From the NCBI GenBank assembly GCA_023213395.1, contig CM041465.1, positions 31,689,741-31,753,740 on the forward strand: DNA of 64,000 nucleotides, read 5' to 3'. A model generated the notes under the pieces. The model saw only the letters and a list, made by a program, of their open reading frames with translations, had not been told where the DNA came from and did not search any database. Origin of the DNA: Cycas panzhihuaensis. Lineage: Eukaryota; Cycadophyta. This document shows positions 61,555 to 64,000 of this stretch, one piece after another (position 1 is the stretch's first letter; each line of letters starts with the position of its first letter). Position numbers and translations under genes: made by a program.

Positions 61555-62624
61555 CTAGGCTTCATCTTCTTGGACCAATGTTTCCTCTTCTATAATTTCT
61601 TCCATAGTTTCATTAGGGAGAGGGTCTTCTTTATTATTCATCATGAACATCTTCTTAAGAGGGCATCTATGTTCTTGGTTATACTTTCCTCCACAATGAA
61701 AACACGTTCCATTCTTGACGTGTTCTGCTCTTGATATTTGTTCATCTTTTTTCTCCCCCGTAGGAGCACCGGCTTGAGTTCCAAACTGTGTCCAATTTGG
61801 TATAAATTGTTGGCTGGGAGGTCTTTCAAACTCGGTTCGACGAACGAAACTTTCTCTTCCTTCTCTGAATTCTGCTTCAATGTTCGTGGCATGGCGTATG
61901 GCATCAATCAAGAAGCTCACCTCCATGGTCTTTAGTCAGTACCTTATATTACCTCGAAGACCTACTGTGTAAACTTCTACTAGCTGAGGTTCATTAATAT
62001 GGGCATCCACCATACTATGCAATGCTTGGAACTACTCAGTATAAGATTGTACGGTACCGACCTGCTGTAACTTGGTAAGTTAGGCAAAATAATCCATTTT
62101 CGTTGTATCTTCATATTGTTGGAATAGAGACTTCTTTAAAAAAATCCAATTGTAGTGGATTATTCTCTCGTAATTTCTTTGCCACCAGTGAAAAAATTGT
62201 AAGGCTTTTCCATATAAGTGCAACACTGCCACCACCAATTTTTCCTTATTAGTTAAAGGGGTGGTTTTGAAGTAGACCTCCATTTGCATCACCCAACTAC
62301 GAATATCCCGATATCTATCTGGGTCAAACTTTTCTAGCTAAAATTTAGTTCCCTTAAGACTAAGCCCAATCTGATCTCCTCAGTAATCCCTTCTTCTTGG
62401 CTCTGCTCCTCTTCTTTAGCTCCGCTTTGAAATCCAAAATCTTTTTTTGGAGCCAATAGAATATCACGAATTTCTTGTATATCTGATTTCAATTCCTTGT
62501 ACTGGTTTTGCATTAGCGTGATACTACTCTCCAAATGGTCCACCCTTTTTGACATGTCTTCAATTCCTTGGGAGGCCTGGAGCACCATTTTTTCTATTGT
62601 GGTTCTTCCTGACCTTAACTCCAT
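61555..62624 (-). pseudogene. Gypsy gag (element M)
   Basis: The start is the ATG at 62,624 (MELRSGRTTIEKMVLQASQGIEDMSKRVDHLESSI in part), a coiled-coil N-terminus followed by an acidic stretch. The capsid part is at 62,292-62,080 (VYFKTTPLTNKEKLVVAVLHLYGKALQFFHWWQRN) and the 61,926-61,555 segment has FLIDAIRHATNIEAEFREG and the knuckle CFHCGGKYNQEHRC, a standard chromovirus form. Stops and frameshifts lie between the parts. Confidence 0.88.
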
Positions 62625-62691
62625 TGTATTGGGAAAAACTTTTCTCAGATATTTCTTGTGGAAACACGCTAAATACCCGCTTCAAACGAAG

Positions 62692-62704
62692 CTCGGATAC
62701 CACT
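62692..62704 (-). other. Primer-binding site of M
   Basis: TGGTATCCGAGC on the minus strand, immediately inside the 5' LTR; one base from the usual TGGTATCAGAGC. Confidence 0.85.
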
Positions 62705-63264
62705 TGTAGCAATCTTAGAGATTTTTTCTAAGAAATTTTACAAAAATAGACAAAATATCCACTAAATGCACTTGCAAAATATTCAATCAAAAAAGAAATA
62801 ATACAAATCCACTTGTATACTTATGGCATACAAAATATAACGTAGTACAAAATGAAAATAAACTGGATAGATACAGGATTACCAAATGACTCCGCAATTA
62901 TGGTTGATAAAGAATCCCTCTTCGAGGCAAGGTACCCTCCTCAAAGCTCCTCAAAAGGGCTGAAAATATTGCAGTCCAAGACTTCTCCGATGATGATCAA
63001 ATGAGGCCACAAATCCTCCTTAAATAGGCGGCAAAAAGATGGTAATAGACGTCGGCTAGAAAATGGGAAAAACCTGTTCAAAACTAATATTGGAAGTTAG
63101 CCAGAACACCTCCAAAAAGAGGTAGACTTAAGTCTTTAAATGATCATAACTTTTAATATAGATGTCGAAATTAACTTTAGTCTAGACCATTAGAATCGTT
63201 GTTCAGAGACCTTTGATTCGAATGGTCATAAGCTATATTTTTTACCATATTTTGGAATGTTACA
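62705..63264 (-). repeat. 5' LTR of M
   Basis: 560 bp, the partner of 57,836-58,396. Confidence 0.95.
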
Positions 63265-63269
63265 TTTAT

Positions 63270-63504
63270 ACACATGTAATGTCATCGTGTTAGGTTAGTA
63301 GAGAGTCTAAGAGGTTGTTCATGAATCCATAATGTGTTGTTCAAATGATGAACATTATGCACTTGAACATTTGAGTAATTAAAAATACCTGAAAGTAGAT
63401 CAATTATGCCTTTGTTCATTTAAGAGAGATTGTGCATATGTGAGTGTTTGATGTTGTTTAAATTCCTGTGATTAGAGGATACCAAACCCACCAATTTTCT
63501 AACG
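63270..63504 (+). repeat. N LTR, last piece
   Basis: 235 bp completing the N LTR, ending ATTTTCTAACG just before the primer-binding site. Confidence 0.82.
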
Positions 63505-64000
63505 TGGTATTAGAGCTTTGAGAGCTTGGATGCATCTTCATCAATTGAAGAGCTACTCGTAGACAAGATTGAGTGTTGCTAGTGTAAGTGCAAGCAATAA
63601 GCACTCGACTCCAAGTCTAAAACTGTAAGTCAAATTCTTTGGGTGAATATTTCTTCTTGTTTTGTTGCAAGAAAAATATCATATTGCAAGTGGATTAAGG
63701 GCACCAATTGCTAGAGAAAATTAGAAGGCATTACTAGAGTTATGGTAGTTTATATAAGCTTGAGCTAGGGCATCATTGAAAAATCAATCAAAGATCCCTC
63801 CCTGATTTCATTGCTAAGAAGATAGTGAAGCAAGACAGTTTATACCAAGTCGTTGGAGTTTGTGGTGGCTACCAAGGTCGAAAGTGCAAGCTTGTGAAAA
63901 CTTAGTGCCATGCTTGGCTATCATAGATTGTTCAAAGGTCCAAGCAATTGCAGTGCAAACCACAAAAAGATCCGTCGTGGGTGAGCAAGCTTAGTCTAGT
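63505..64000 (+). other. PBS and leader of element N
   Basis: The primer-binding site TGGTATTAGAGCTTTGAG is followed by about 480 bp of leader with no ORF. The element continues beyond the window. Confidence 0.8.

Larger units (their letters stand above)
57836..63264 (-). mobile_element. Ty3/Gypsy chromovirus-like element M, full length but inactive
   Basis: A minus-strand element of 5.4 kb in the N LTR. LTRs are 57,836-58,396 and 62,705-63,264, with perfect TSD TTTAT (57,831-57,835 and 63,265-63,269). Order: gag, zinc knuckle, protease, RT, RNase H, integrase. It shares LTR blocks, PBS type and the sequence next to the polypurine tract with K. The integrase C-terminus runs straight into that sequence, so the chromodomain has been deleted. 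RT and integrase have lost catalytic residues. Confidence 0.96.
44983..64000 (+). mobile_element. Copia-type element N: LTR split by two insertions, continues off window
   Basis: One LTR of 473 bp is in three pieces: 44,983-45,067, 57,683-57,835 and 63,270-63,504. It starts TGTTAGAAAAT and ends ATTTTCTAACG, which are mirror-image ends if the last base was A. The insertion of A (TSD TAAAG) and of M (TSD TTTAT) explain both gaps exactly. The primer-binding site TGGTATTAGAGCTTTGAG follows at 63,505, so this is a 5' LTR of a plus-strand element whose coding part lies beyond the window. Assignment to Copia rests on the PBS and ends only. Confidence 0.85.

Overview
This 64 kb window looks like intergenic DNA from a large seed-plant genome. 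It is A+T-rich, I see no host protein-coding gene, tRNA or rRNA, and nearly all of it is layered LTR retrotransposons. The plant assignment rests on plant-type Copia and Ty3/Gypsy pol genes, LTRs bounded by TG and CA, primer-binding sites resembling initiator tRNA-Met, and 5-bp target-site duplications (TSDs). The density of old, stop-ridden elements fits a gymnosperm or a very large angiosperm genome, but I cannot name the species.

Letters are my own labels. Left block (1-12,469): the 3' part of a plus-strand Copia (A', 1-2,571) carries a 319-bp miniature LTR element (TRIM, 1,897-2,215). A' sits in the RNase H tail of another Copia (C). Next come the 5' part of a minus-strand Copia (E, to 5,441), a spacer, a minus-strand Copia deletion derivative (D, 5,974-11,948) and another spacer.

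Middle block (12,470-39,170): one minus-strand Copia (F) is split by three later insertions. These are a 10.6-kb Gypsy in its RT (G, 14,139-24,754), a 3.6-kb deleted chromovirus in its gag (K, 27,183-30,800) and a 5.3-kb plus-strand Copia just upstream of its gag start (H, 31,443-36,707).

Right block (39,171-64,000): a minus-strand Copia whose two ends look unrelated (P, 39,638-42,983), a 5' Copia end (R, 42,989-43,496) and a dark spacer come first. Then one 473-bp Copia LTR (N) is split into three pieces by two insertions. One insertion is a plus-strand Copia (A, 45,068-57,677), which itself holds a minus-strand Copia (B, 47,722-52,771) in its gag. The other is a minus-strand chromovirus-like Gypsy (M, 57,836-63,264). 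TSDs support the boundaries of A, B, G, H and M exactly, and those of K and D with one mismatch. Insertion order can be read directly: N before A before B; N before M; F before G, K and H.

The most unusual coding content is in element G. It has four CCHC zinc knuckles, a second gag-like domain between protease and reverse transcriptase, an accessory ORF downstream of integrase, and a 69-bp tandem repeat. Other notable points are the TRIM with a matching empty site, the identical LTRs of the broken element B, and the complementary deletions of the related chromoviruses K and M.
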